From Brevibacillus sp. JNUCC-41 (GTDB lineage: Bacteria; Bacillota; Bacilli; Bacillales; DSM-1321), in assembly GCF_014844095.1 (NCBI RefSeq), contig NZ_CP062163.1, forward strand, positions 434,001 to 498,000: 64,000 nucleotides of DNA, read 5' to 3'. The notes below the pieces were generated by a model. The model was given only the letters and a program-made list of their open reading frames with translations, was not told the origin of the DNA and ran no database searches. Within the stretch, counting starts at the first letter, position 1. Every line of letters begins with the position of its first letter. Shown piece by piece: positions 1-7,737 of this stretch. A program made the translations under genes and the position numbers.

Positions 1-360
1 AAATACAATATATCAGTTGAAGCGACACTGGAAGTAATGGGCGGAAAGTGGAAATGCGTCATCCTCTGCCATCTGACCCACGGAAAAAAGCGGACCAGTG
101 AATTGAAGCGCCTTATGCCGAACATCACCCAAAAAATGCTGACCCAACAATTGAGGGAGTTGGAAAAGGACGAAGTCATCAATCGTATCGTTTACAACCA
201 AGTCCCCCCTAAAGTGGAATATGAACTTAGTGAGTATGGGCAAAGCCTGGAAAGTATCCTATCCTCACTATGTACGTGGGGGGAAAATCACATAACCAGA
301 GTGTATGGAGATAAGTTTTCCGTTCTCGAGGAAAGTGTATTGAATGATCCATTGAAATAA
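1..360 (+). CDS. HxlR-family winged-helix regulator, 5' end cut by window
   Basis: The reading frame is open from base 1, so the true start lies upstream. The visible part is the HxlR/MarR-like winged helix: EATLEVMGGKWKCVILCHL, then the QKMLTQQLRELEKDEVINR recognition region and the PPKVEYELSEYG wing. These are DNA-binding repressors or activators of small redox or stress genes. The conserved N-terminal Cys-Pro of the family would lie outside the window, so redox sensing cannot be judged. A clear terminator follows the stop. The target gene is not visible. Confidence 0.9.
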   Translation, partial: KYNISVEATLEVMGGKWKCVILCHLTHGKKRTSELKRLMPNITQKMLTQQLRELEKDEVINRIVYNQVPPKVEYELSEYGQSLESILSSLCTWGENHITRVYGDKFSVLEESVLNDPLK

Positions 361-370
361 TTCCAAACAA

Positions 371-403
371 AAAGATTAGCTCGAAGCGGCTAATCTTTTT
401 TTG
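371..403 (+). terminator. Rho-independent terminator after HxlR gene
   Basis: Perfect 10-bp stem AAAGATTAGC / GCTAATCTTT with an 8-nt loop, followed by a T run. It directly follows the HxlR stop codon. Confidence 0.85.
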
Positions 404-553
404 TATATATTGAATGTCCCTGATTTAACTTCCGAACAATAAATTTCACCACCGTTTTACCCCCTCTTATTTTTGGTATAATATGTAATGAACAACTTAA
501 AATTTTTTATTTTTTAAACGAAGAAGTATAATGATGAAACCAAGGGGTGACAT

Positions 554-859
554 ATGAGGGTCTTATTAGAATTGATACGCATCATACTAATATTCGGGAT
601 AGCCGGAACAATCATTTCGACCATTGTAAACGGCATATATATAAACATCGGAGTGAATCAGTATGGCTGGCTAGGCTCGATTGCCATTCTGCTTTTATTA
701 TTCGTCTGGTACAGAAATAAGCTTCAGTTCAGTGGCTGGTATTCGGGAAAAGGGAAGGAAAATCTTCCCAAAACGGCCTCACAAATCCTCATTCTGTGTT
801 CAGTATTTTTGCTATGTACCCCGCCTGTTTTAAGTGTGCTGCAGATGATCTTTCATTAA
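554..859 (+). CDS. small integral membrane protein, unknown function
   Basis: A 101-aa protein I do not recognise. Hydrophobic stretches at about residues 8-30, 37-52 and 77-98 suggest three membrane helices, with a short polar loop rich in Lys/Gly between the last two. The ATG is preceded by AAGGGGTG at good spacing. It lies 39 bp upstream of the CAP-domain gene and is probably co-transcribed with it, so a role in anchoring or helping that envelope protein is possible but unproven. Confidence 0.75.
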   Translation: MRVLLELIRIILIFGIAGTIISTIVNGIYINIGVNQYGWLGSIAILLLLFVWYRNKLQFSGWYSGKGKENLPKTASQILILCSVFLLCTPPVLSVLQMIFH

Positions 860-898
860 TCGGGATTCTATATCCTGGATAGAGCAGGAGTGAACGAT

Positions 899-2041
899 TT
901 GCGGAAATTATTTAATATTGTGGTCCTCATACTCCTACTCTCTGGATTATGGTATGGATATGGTAAAGATATTCAGGAGTCTGGATTCAAAGCGGGGGCC
1001 AGTGCCTTTGCAACGGATGTCCGCTCCTTTATAACCGGGCCCGAGGTTACGACTGCCTTGGAAAAACTGAGTACTGGGGTCAGCAGTATCATCGGCTCGA
1101 TGACGGAAACATTGGATTCCGCTTCTGAAAAAGAATCGCAGGAAACAGAAAAAGTGAAAAAACCAGCACTGGAAGCGCCTGCTGATGCTTCCTTCTCGGT
1201 CCATAATATTGAAATTGGCGACACGAAGGATGATGTAGAAAAATTGGCTGGTGAAGCTAAGCGGAATACGCGGAATGAATATGGCGTGAACTGGTTCGCC
1301 TATCACGAAAATTATCAAAATTTCTTCATGGTTGCCTACGATAACAACAATAAAGTTGTCGGTTTATATACGAATCAAGATTTAATTTCCTCGAAGGAAG
1401 GCATTAAACGCGGCACTCCCAAAGAAAACGTGACCGGGAAAATGGGGGAGCCTGTAACAAAACTGCTTAAAGGAAACGTCTATTACCAGATTCGAAGTGA
1501 CAGCGGCGAATACGATATGTTTGAAATGGATAATAGCTATGTGACCATTTTTTATGACAAACATGAGAAAAATACAGTCACGGCAATCCAAATCATCGAC
1601 GCAAAACTCGAAAAGCAAAAGAGTGGCTATTTTGCAGAAGCCGGCCCCGAATTAAAGAAGGGCTTTGAATATCAATTATTCGATTTGACCAATGCATCAC
1701 GGGTCAATCATGATCTCTCCGTGCTTTCATGGGATAAACGAGTGAAGGTCACGGCACAGGATCATAGTAAAGATATGGCCGTGAATCAATACTTCAACCA
1801 TACAAACCTTGAAGGAGAATCCCCGTTCGACCGGATGGAAGATGACAAAATCACTTTTCGAATGGCGGGGGAAAACCTGGCTGCCGGTCAGAATAGCAGT
1901 ATTTTTGCCCATGAGGGCCTAATGAATTCCATTGGCCACAGGGAAAATAAATTACAGAAGGATTTTGAATCGCTCGGTGTCGGAGTTGCCTTCGATCAGG
2001 AAAATAAACCATATTATACGGAGAACTATTTGACGAAATGA
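899..2041 (+). CDS. membrane-anchored CAP-domain protein (YlbC-like)
   Basis: About 380 aa. An N-terminal hydrophobic segment (LFNIVVLILLLSGLWYGYG) acts as signal or anchor. A Glu/Lys-rich linker follows, then a CAP-associated N-terminal domain (about 100-240: IEIGDTKDDVEKLAG, IKRGTPKENVTGKMG) and a C-terminal CAP/SCP-PR1 domain (FDLTNASRVNHDLSVLSWD, AGENLAAGQ, NSIGHRENKL). CAP proteins in bacilli are extracytoplasmic; their biochemical role is unclear. Start choice: the GTG at 890 overlaps the AGGAG ribosome site, whereas TTG at 899 lies 8 nt after it and is preferred. Confidence 0.88.
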   Translation: MRKLFNIVVLILLLSGLWYGYGKDIQESGFKAGASAFATDVRSFITGPEVTTALEKLSTGVSSIIGSMTETLDSASEKESQETEKVKKPALEAPADASFSVHNIEIGDTKDDVEKLAGEAKRNTRNEYGVNWFAYHENYQNFFMVAYDNNNKVVGLYTNQDLISSKEGIKRGTPKENVTGKMGEPVTKLLKGNVYYQIRSDSGEYDMFEMDNSYVTIFYDKHEKNTVTAIQIIDAKLEKQKSGYFAEAGPELKKGFEYQLFDLTNASRVNHDLSVLSWDKRVKVTAQDHSKDMAVNQYFNHTNLEGESPFDRMEDDKITFRMAGENLAAGQNSSIFAHEGLMNSIGHRENKLQKDFESLGVGVAFDQENKPYYTENYLTK

Positions 2042-2043
2042 AC

Positions 2044-2081
2044 AAAAAGCTGTGCATGGGAAAATCCAGCACAGCTTTTTT
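2044..2081 (+). terminator. terminator of the CAP-domain gene
   Basis: AAAAGCTGTGC / GCACAGCTTTT stem followed by T6, starting 3 nt after the stop codon. Confidence 0.9.
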
Positions 2082-2090
2082 CACACAAGA

Positions 2091-2122
2091 AAGGGCATCC
2101 AATTATAAAAATGGATGCCCTT
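2091..2122 (-). terminator. hairpin downstream of nupG
   Basis: AAGGGCATCC / GGATGCCCTT perfect 10-bp stem lying just past the end of the leftward nupG gene. The T tract on the minus strand is short (TTTCTT), so termination strength is uncertain. Confidence 0.65.
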
Positions 2123-2130
2123 GTTTTAGA

Positions 2131-3324
2131 TCACCAAACGAATAACCCAACGACCATGGCACTCAGCAAGGAAACAGCCATCCCGCTAACCAGCAATTTC
2201 CAAACATTCCTTCCGATGATGTTCGATTTCTCATCATTGAGGATGGAATTGAACGTTCCATAGATCATGCCCACTGTACTGAAGTTGGCAAATGACGTCA
2301 GATAAGTGACAGCCACGGCAACTGTATGCGGAGACAGTGTACTGACTTTATCTTTTAAATCGAGCAAGGCAACGAACTCATTCGTGGCAAGCTTGATTCC
2401 CATCAATTGAGCGACGTACATCGCATCATCTCCAGTTAGTCCAAGCAGGAATGCAAATGGACTAAAAATGACAGAGAAAATCTTTTGAATGGTCAAGCCA
2501 TCCACAAAGAAACCGAAAATGCCGTTTACGCTGGCCGTTAAGGCCACATAGCCGATAACCATCGCCATGATGACGAAGACCATTTTGGCCCCGACAAGCA
2601 TACTGTTGGAAATGGTGGAAAAGAAATCTTTACGTTCCTCTTTAGAAGGTACATAAACGACGTCTTCCTCTTTACTGACGTCGACCGGATTCAGCATGTT
2701 TGCTATCAGCAAGGCATTTAAGCAGTTCAAAGGTATCGCTACAAAAACATAGGTTGCCGGTACCATGGAGAGGTAGGCTCCAATGATTGAACCACTGATG
2801 CTGCTCATGCTCATGATTCCAAATGTCAAAAGACGCTGATCCTTAATCGCACTGAGCTGCATGCGGAGAACGGCAAGTGCCTCGGTATTCCCTAGGAACA
2901 TCATTTGAATCGAAAAGAAACTCTCAAGTTTTGGCAAACCGGATACTTTTGAGATGAGCCATCCCACTTTATCAATGATCCAGGTAAGTATACCGAAATA
3001 CGATAAAACATCAAAAAACGTGATAATGAAGATAATTGGCATCAATGCGCTGAAAAAGAAATCCACATGTTCATTTGCCATAAGTGAAGGAAAGACGAAA
3101 GAAATTCCTTCATTCGCACATTCAATCAACCAGGTGAAGAATGAAGCGATCAGATTGATGACCCATGCCCCAATTTTAGTGGATAACATGAACCATGTGA
3201 TAAGTAATTCGAGAACCAGCAAGGTAAGAATGGCTTTCCACTTAACATTCCTTTTATTAGGTGAACAAAGGTAAACGATGCCCATTACAACCAAAACACC
3301 TAGTATATTCAATAAGAAATACAT
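2131..3324 (-). CDS. nupG: NupC/CNT-family nucleoside transporter NupG
   Basis: About 397 aa. Concentrative nucleoside transporter family, very like B. subtilis NupG (YxjA), a purine nucleoside uptake permease in the cytoplasmic membrane. Multiple membrane helices and characteristic family segments are visible: MMFLGNTEALAVLRMQL, SMSSISGSIIGAYLSMVPATY, LMGIKLATNEFVALLDL, SFANFSTVGMIYG. The ATG at 3324 follows AAAGGGGATG at 8 nt; an upstream in-frame ATG at 3357 lacks a ribosome site. It is single-gene, preceded on the minus strand by a purine riboswitch and attenuator, which fits guanine-dependent repression of purine salvage. Confidence 0.95.
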   Translation of the reverse strand: MYFLLNILGVLVVMGIVYLCSPNKRNVKWKAILTLLVLELLITWFMLSTKIGAWVINLIASFFTWLIECANEGISFVFPSLMANEHVDFFFSALMPIIFIITFFDVLSYFGILTWIIDKVGWLISKVSGLPKLESFFSIQMMFLGNTEALAVLRMQLSAIKDQRLLTFGIMSMSSISGSIIGAYLSMVPATYVFVAIPLNCLNALLIANMLNPVDVSKEEDVVYVPSKEERKDFFSTISNSMLVGAKMVFVIMAMVIGYVALTASVNGIFGFFVDGLTIQKIFSVIFSPFAFLLGLTGDDAMYVAQLMGIKLATNEFVALLDLKDKVSTLSPHTVAVAVTYLTSFANFSTVGMIYGTFNSILNDEKSNIIGRNVWKLLVSGMAVSLLSAMVVGLFVW

Positions 3325-3372
3325 GATTTCATCCCCTTTGGATATATTATTTCCCATTCATTTTTTTTATAT

Positions 3373-3434
3373 AAAAAGCCCTCACCTTTTTACACTTTCA
3401 GCCGCAGGAAGAAAGTGTGAAAAAGTAAGAGCCT
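3373..3434 (-). terminator. riboswitch-controlled attenuator terminator before nupG
   Basis: On the minus strand GCTCTTAC-TTTTTCACACTTTC pairs with GAAAGTGTAAAAAGGTGAGGGC, followed by T5, giving a very long stem between the purine aptamer and nupG. It is the natural OFF structure of the expression platform. Confidence 0.85.
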
Positions 3435-3504
3435 CTTGAAATGTTTTGTGGATCAAGCCTCTTCAAGCCACCCAAAACCTGTTCATCTCTTCTATTTTCA
3501 TACT

Positions 3505-3575
3505 TCCTTGTAGTCCGGCATTACGGCTGCCAGGTAGAAACTATCAGACCATCATCACTGATATTATACAAGGAT
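3505..3575 (-). promoter_or_regulatory. guanine-type purine riboswitch aptamer (nupG leader)
   Basis: Read on the minus strand: P1 strands CCTTGTA and TACAAGG enclose the family core ATAATATC, a P2 arm with its loop, the J2/3 sequence GTTTCTACC, a P3 arm CTGGCAGCCG and CCGGACTA. The specificity position in GACTA is C, which in this family means guanine/hypoxanthine rather than adenine (U). Order promoter, aptamer, attenuator, nupG matches yxjA of B. subtilis. Confidence 0.93.
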
Positions 3576-3607
3576 ATTTTTTTAATGAATTTCTCAGGAA
3601 AGATATC

Positions 3608-3636
3608 ATTTTAAATCAGTTTATTTTTAATTACAA
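3608..3636 (-). promoter_or_regulatory. putative sigma-A promoter of nupG
   Basis: TTGTAA, 17-nt spacer, TAAAAT on the minus strand, placing the transcript start about 25 nt before the riboswitch. Confidence 0.55.
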
Positions 3637-3794
3637 TACATTTCAAAGTTGTTATATTAATATAAATTTTTCGAAAACAGTCAAGGAAGTCTCCAAGTGC
3701 CAATTTTGGGTAATACTAATGAAGAAGCTGGCTTAAACCCTCCCAGTTGTTTCAATTCACCTTACTAACACAGGAAATAAGGACGTGAATTTTT

Positions 3795-4508
3795 GTGGAT
3801 TTTTTTCATAGCCAGGAAACTCTTACTGCATTTGAGTGGACTTTAAGAGCCATCATATCCTTTTTCTTCTTAATTTTTTTGGTTAAATTGATGGGGCAAC
3901 GGTCCATTTCCCAGTTAAGATTACTTGATTTCATAATGGCGTTAACTATTGGGAACATTCTTGCCCGCCCTTTGTCTGATGAACAGTCAGGCTTGAAGGG
4001 CTCAATGATCACGGCCTTTGCATTAGTCATCTTATATATAATCAGTTTGTTTTTGAGCCTTAAGTGGGGGAAACTCCGTAGTTTTTTTGACTCCGCCCCC
4101 TTTCCGCTTATCGAAAATGGGCAAATCATTTACAAAAGCCTATCAAGGGCCCGAATCTCCATCGATGATTTATTATCGGAATTAAGAAAAGAAAAGGTCG
4201 AAGATATTCAAAAGGTATCCCTTGCACTATGGGAACCGGGCGGTACCATTTCATTGTTTTTATACCCTCAATATGAAGCGGTAACACCAGCAGATATGCA
4301 CCTAGCAACAACTGACTTCAATTTTCCTAAAACGATTATTAAAGAAGGGACGATTGATTCTAAAGAATTAAATCGGGGCGGTAAAGACGAAGAATGGCTG
4401 AAAAAAGAAATTAAAACAACCTATAATGCCGACGTGAACGATATTTTATTGGCAACTCTTGATAATAACGATAACTTAAAGGTCTTTTTCTACAAAGAGC
4501 CAAAATAA
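3795..4508 (+). CDS. DUF421/YetF-family membrane protein
   Basis: 237 aa. Three N-terminal membrane helices (about 15-35, 45-60, 70-90: SFFFLIFLVKLMGQRSIS, LDFIMALTIGNILARPLSDE, ALVILYIISLFLSLKWG) followed by the cytoplasmic YetF-like domain (PFPLIENGQIIYKSLSRARIS, DDLLSELRKEKVEDIQKVSLALWEPGG is the typical signature region). Homologues in bacilli include YetF, YdfS, YkjA and YrbG; some are sporulation-expressed and their function is uncertain. GTG start with AAGGA 12 nt upstream. The C-terminal ~75 residues are charged and less conserved. It stands alone. Confidence 0.9.
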   Translation: MDFFHSQETLTAFEWTLRAIISFFFLIFLVKLMGQRSISQLRLLDFIMALTIGNILARPLSDEQSGLKGSMITAFALVILYIISLFLSLKWGKLRSFFDSAPFPLIENGQIIYKSLSRARISIDDLLSELRKEKVEDIQKVSLALWEPGGTISLFLYPQYEAVTPADMHLATTDFNFPKTIIKEGTIDSKELNRGGKDEEWLKKEIKTTYNADVNDILLATLDNNDNLKVFFYKEPK

Positions 4509-4528
4509 AAACCCCCAAACATTGTGTA

Positions 4529-4551
4529 AAGCCTACTTATGAATGTAGGCT
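4529..4551. terminator. possible bidirectional hairpin between convergent genes
   Basis: AAGCCTAC / GTAGGCTT 8-bp stem with a 7-nt loop between the convergent DUF421 and esterase genes. No strong T run follows on either strand, so termination is only plausible. Confidence 0.4.
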
Positions 4552-4591
4552 TATAGCACGTCAACGTAAAGGGGATTTATTAACTCGCTTA

Positions 4592-5338
4592 TTACTCCGA
4601 CCAATTCAGTGTATTCAAGAACTTATAAACATCTTCATACACTTGATTACGTTCCTTACCCAATGTGATGATATGACCTGATTTTTCATACCATATCAAG
4701 TGTTTATGCTGCGTATCGACTTCATTGAAAATCGCTGTAGCACTCTCCGTATAGTCGGGATCATCCAAACGCCCTTGTAAAACAAGGGTTGGTGATGTGA
4801 TCAAATCTAAATCTTCACCTGTCTCATTTATGATATTCAACACATCTTTTAGTTGAGGCATAGGCTCTTCTTCCAGCAGCTTCACTTCTGCAGCAATTTG
4901 GTCTGCATCTTTGCCCTCAAACTTCTTATAAGCCTGTGCATAATTGAGCAAGCGGTTCTTTTGTCGATCGATACTTTTTCCTTTCGTCGGAGCGCACATT
5001 GAAACCACCCCTGTTACAGGCAATTCAATTCCCACTTTTAATGAGAAAACTCCTCCTAAAGAAATTCCCACAACAGCAATTTCCTCATAGCCTTCATCTT
5101 TAAGGAAATTATAACCATCCACTACGTCTTTCCACCATTCCTTTGGACCTGTTTTAACAAGTTCCTCGGCTGATACTCCGTGCCCACTATAAAGAGGTCC
5201 GTGGCAAGTATAGTCGAGATCATTCAAGTACTTTCCTAATTTCTTCATATCTCCTGTACTTCCGGTAAACCCGTGAAGTAAAAGAACAGCTCTTTTTCCA
5301 CCTCTGTATGTGAATGACTCAGGTGCTTTCACTTTCAT
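4592..5338 (-). CDS. carboxylesterase, Est30/YvaK-type alpha/beta hydrolase
   Basis: 248 aa, the usual length of the family. LLLHGFTGS forms the oxyanion region; GISLGG carries the nucleophile Ser93; the LDDPDYT loop carries the acid (Asp192 likely) and KSGHIITL the catalytic His222. Family members (B. subtilis YvaK, G. stearothermophilus Est30) hydrolyse short-chain carboxylic esters in the cytoplasm. ATG start, with AAGGTCC upstream. In B. subtilis this gene lies beside secG and rnr, which are absent here, so the gene stands alone in a different context. Confidence 0.92.
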   Translation of the reverse strand: MKVKAPESFTYRGGKRAVLLLHGFTGSTGDMKKLGKYLNDLDYTCHGPLYSGHGVSAEELVKTGPKEWWKDVVDGYNFLKDEGYEEIAVVGISLGGVFSLKVGIELPVTGVVSMCAPTKGKSIDRQKNRLLNYAQAYKKFEGKDADQIAAEVKLLEEEPMPQLKDVLNIINETGEDLDLITSPTLVLQGRLDDPDYTESATAIFNEVDTQHKHLIWYEKSGHIITLGKERNQVYEDVYKFLNTLNWSE

Positions 5339-5648
5339 CTATCTAGGACCTTCTTTCTTTGCTCATGTTGATAAATAGAATCTAAATGATTTTCGAAAAA
5401 AAATCAATTAATACCCCTTGAGTAGTGATTCTTCTATCCTATTCCGAATTTTCATTAAAACAATTAAATCATGTATATTGTATCCTTACCACACTCTTCA
5501 CAACTCATCCGTTCCGAAGCACATTTTACTATGATTAAAATTATTTAGCAATCGTCATTTAACCATTTTTTTTAAGAAAAGTAAAATGCACCTTGTGTTA
5601 CGATGTACACCATATTACACTTTAAAAATGAAAAGGAGGAGAATTTAT
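5339..5648. other. AT-rich intergenic region between divergent genes
   Basis: Divergent promoters of the esterase and PadR genes must lie here, but I see no convincing operator, hairpin or RNA element. The last part holds the AAAGGAGGA ribosome site of the PadR gene. Confidence 0.5.
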
Positions 5649-5969
5649 TTGGATAAAGAATTAATGAAGGGAAGCATTGACCTCCTTTTGCTTTCACTTC
5701 TCTCACAAAAAAGGCTATACGGCTATGAAATCACGAAGATCTTGAAGGAAATGAGCATGGGAAAATATCAAATAAGTGAAGGCACCCTCTACTCCGCCCT
5801 TAAACGATTAGAAAAAAAAGAATTCATAACAGGCCATTGGAAAGAGTCAGATTCAGGCCGCAGGAAATATTATCACGTCACCGAAAATGGACAAACCGAA
5901 CTTGAACGGAAACGAGAATGCTTTTACTTCCTGGAAAATTTAGTCCGGAAAAGCGCAGAGCAATTCTAA
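5649..5969 (+). CDS. PadR-family transcriptional regulator
   Basis: 106 aa, a typical minimal (subfamily 2-like) PadR repressor: ELMKGSIDLLLLSLLSQKRLYGYEI, then the winged helix EGTLYSALKRLEKKEFITGHW and the beta-wing DSGRRKYYHVTENGQ, with a short C-terminal helix for dimerisation. The TTG at 5649 is chosen because AAAGGAGGA lies 9 nt before it; upstream in-frame starts have no ribosome site. PadR genes often precede a membrane protein they control; none follows here, so the target is not visible. Confidence 0.9.
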   Translation: MDKELMKGSIDLLLLSLLSQKRLYGYEITKILKEMSMGKYQISEGTLYSALKRLEKKEFITGHWKESDSGRRKYYHVTENGQTELERKRECFYFLENLVRKSAEQF

Positions 5970-5977
5970 ACAAAATA

Positions 5978-6024
5978 AAAAGCTCCCTGCACCCATTACT
6001 TGGAGGCACAGGAAGCTTTTTTTT
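5978..6024 (+). terminator. terminator of PadR gene
   Basis: AAAAGCT-CCCTG ... CAGGAAGCTTTT imperfect stem and loop followed by T8, just after the PadR stop. Confidence 0.8.
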
Positions 6025-6048
6025 GCCGAATTTGGGCTGTTTACTCGT

Positions 6049-6700
6049 GAATTCATACCGCATTCATGATTTTCGTACCGTTTACTCGTGAATTTCGCAC
6101 TTTTACTCGTGAATTCATACTGCACTCATGATTTCGCACCTTTTACTCGTGAATTTCGCACTTTTACTCGTGAATTTTGCTGTTTTACTCGTGAATTTCG
6201 CACTTTTACTCGTGAATTCATACTACACTCACGATTTCGCACCTTTTACTCGTGAGTTTGGCACTTTTACTCGTGAATTTTGCTGTTTTACTCGTGAATT
6301 TTGCTGTTTTACTCGTGAATTCATACTACACTCACGATTTCGCAACGTTTACTCGTGAATTTCGCACTTTTACTCGTGAATTCATACCGCATTCATGATT
6401 TCGCACCTTTTACTCGTGAATTTTGCACTTTTACACGTGAATTTTGCTGTTTTACTCGTGAATTCATATTACACTCATGATTTCGCAACGTTTACTCGTG
6501 AGTTTGGCACTTTTACTCGTGAATTTTGCTGTTTTACTCGTGAGTTTCGCACTTTTACTCGTGAATTTCGCACTTTTACTCGTGAATTCATACTACACTC
6601 ACGATTTCGCACCTTTTACTCGTGAATTTCGCACTTTTACTCGTGAATTCATACTGCACTCATGATTTCGCACCGTTTACTCGTGAGTTACTCTATTCAC
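6049..6700 (+). repeat. tandem array of about 24 TTTACTCGTGA repeat units
   Basis: About 24 copies of the core TTTACTCGTGA, all in the same orientation, in two unit types. Short units are 21 bp (for example TTTTACTCGTGAATTTCGCA plus C, with variants TTTGGCAC and TTTTGCTG). Long units are 40 bp: a core unit followed by a degenerate 20-bp half-unit such as TACACTCACGATTTCGCACC. The two types are interleaved irregularly. The array sits between the PadR terminator and a bidirectional terminator. The 21-bp unit equals seven codons, so long frames stay open by chance, but none has a ribosome site. Confidence 0.95.
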
Positions 6701-6703
6701 GCA

Positions 6704-6735
6704 ACAAAAAAAGACCTAATTAGGTCTTTTTTTGT
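6704..6735. terminator. perfect 32-bp palindrome, bidirectional terminator
   Basis: ACAAAAAAAGACCTAA and its exact complement, with A and T tracts on both flanks, so it can end transcription on either strand. It overlaps the 3' end of the small minus-strand ORF at 6716-6865. Confidence 0.85.
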
Positions 6736-6865
6736 CTATTCCTTTATGCTTGCGATAATTGGCGCAAGAGAGCTTCATGCAATCCCCTTGAACATGCGGG
6801 CCATATTTTTCACGAAAGGCCTCGAGGCAATAGCATTTATCTTCTTCTTTTTTGGTTCCATCCAT
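6716..6865 (-). CDS. 49-aa Cys-rich small protein, unknown
   Basis: Starts ATG GAT GGA ACC, 10 nt after a strong AGGAGG, and encodes MDGTKKEEDKCYCLEAFREK... ending DKKRPN. It contains a C-Y-C motif, then C about 15 residues later and C after a further four, a spacing that could bind a metal such as zinc. The stop codon lies inside the terminator palindrome. It lies just downstream of the VUT transporter gene (20 bp past its stop) and may be co-transcribed with it under the preQ1 riboswitch. I do not recognise the family. Confidence 0.6.
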   Translation of the reverse strand: MDGTKKEEDKCYCLEAFREKYGPHVQGDCMKLSCANYRKHKGIDKKRPN

Positions 6866-6885
6866 CGAGTGCATCCCTCCTAGCT

Positions 6886-7428
6886 TTAACTGGAGACTAC
6901 ACGTTTCTCCAGCTCTACGTTGATTCGTCCCAACAGTACGGCACCAATTGACTGAATGATCGTTTTAACGATGATTTGGCCGATGACCGCAGCGGGTACT
7001 GCTTCCCATGGCAATATATTGGCACCCAATGGACTTAGGCCAATCACGACAAATATCACCGAATCGAAAAACCCTCCAACGATTCCGCTGTAAAACACTC
7101 TCCAACTCATCGGGAGTTTTAAACGGGTATATATTTCGGTATCCGCTGTTTCTGCGACCATGAACGATAATGCGGAAGCAAATACAATCAATAACGTATC
7201 TCCTAATAAAAATGATACACACGCAGATAAAATAAGTGCAATGACGATACATATATAGGTTTTTGCGCGGCCGAACTTATTCTGGACGAGATCTCGAAAG
7301 ATGAAGGTTCCCCCGATGAGCAATGTACCCATTGGAATGATGAACATGCCAAAATGTAAGGGCGCAAAAGCTGCTGTAACCACATTCGCCGTGATGATGG
7401 ATACTAAATACAATAAAATTCTTAACAT
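6886..7428 (-). CDS. VUT-family transporter, probable queuosine-precursor importer (YhhQ-like)
   Basis: 180 aa, about six membrane helices. Family features: LLIGGTFIFRDLVQNKFGRAKTY, then VAETADTEIYTRLK (the polar VUT signature) and YSGIVGGFFDSVIFVVIG. The VUT/YhhQ family imports preQ0, preQ1 or queuosine precursors. A preQ1-I riboswitch with an attenuator directly precedes the ATG, and the queCDE operon 4 kb away carries the same element, so transport of preQ1-type bases is strongly supported by context, though the exact substrate is inferred. Confidence 0.9.
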   Translation of the reverse strand: MLRILLYLVSIITANVVTAAFAPLHFGMFIIPMGTLLIGGTFIFRDLVQNKFGRAKTYICIVIALILSACVSFLLGDTLLIVFASALSFMVAETADTEIYTRLKLPMSWRVFYSGIVGGFFDSVIFVVIGLSPLGANILPWEAVPAAVIGQIIVKTIIQSIGAVLLGRINVELEKRVVSS

Positions 7429-7450
7429 TTATTAATTCTCCTTATACAGA

Positions 7451-7517
7451 AAAAACAGCACCCTAAGAAAGAGCACTGTTCCCCTTAGTTTTTTTGAGAG
7501 GGTAGCTAGAACCTCTT
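7451..7517 (-). promoter_or_regulatory. preQ1-I riboswitch with attenuator, VUT transporter leader
   Basis: On the minus strand AGAGGTTCTAGCTACCCTCT followed by an A-rich tail and ACTAAGG is the complete class-I aptamer (about 7483-7517). Downstream, AACAGTGCTC pairs with GGGTGCTGTT followed by T6 (terminator). CTTAG inside that hairpin can alternatively pair with CTAAG of the aptamer, the expected antiterminator. preQ1 binding should therefore turn the transporter off. Confidence 0.95.
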
Positions 7518-7737
7518 CCGCCCGAGCGGATTATCATTTTCCTTATTTATCGTAGCTTGAAAGCGATTGGAAATCAAGAAGTTTCCATATCGCTTGTATC
7601 GGACAATGGTCAATGCAATGACTCTGCCGACTTTTGTCGCAGAAAACTGCTTGAAGGGCAGTATATGAAAAGCCGACAATGATTGATAGAATAATGTTAC
7701 GATCTTGATATGAAGTATAAACGCGAGGAGGAAAAAG

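Noticed and set aside
3446..3736. Plus-strand 96-codon frame before the DUF421 gene
   Set aside because: It runs antisense through the guanine riboswitch and attenuator; composition and lack of a ribosome site mark it as chance.
6128..6665. Several 60-76-codon open frames encoding REFxTFTREF-like repeats
   Set aside because: They arise because the repeat unit is 21 bp, a multiple of three; none has a ribosome site and they are open in more than one frame.
6049..6700. CRISPR array
   Set aside because: Units are nearly contiguous 21/40-bp variants with no unique spacers of constant length, and no cas genes are near.
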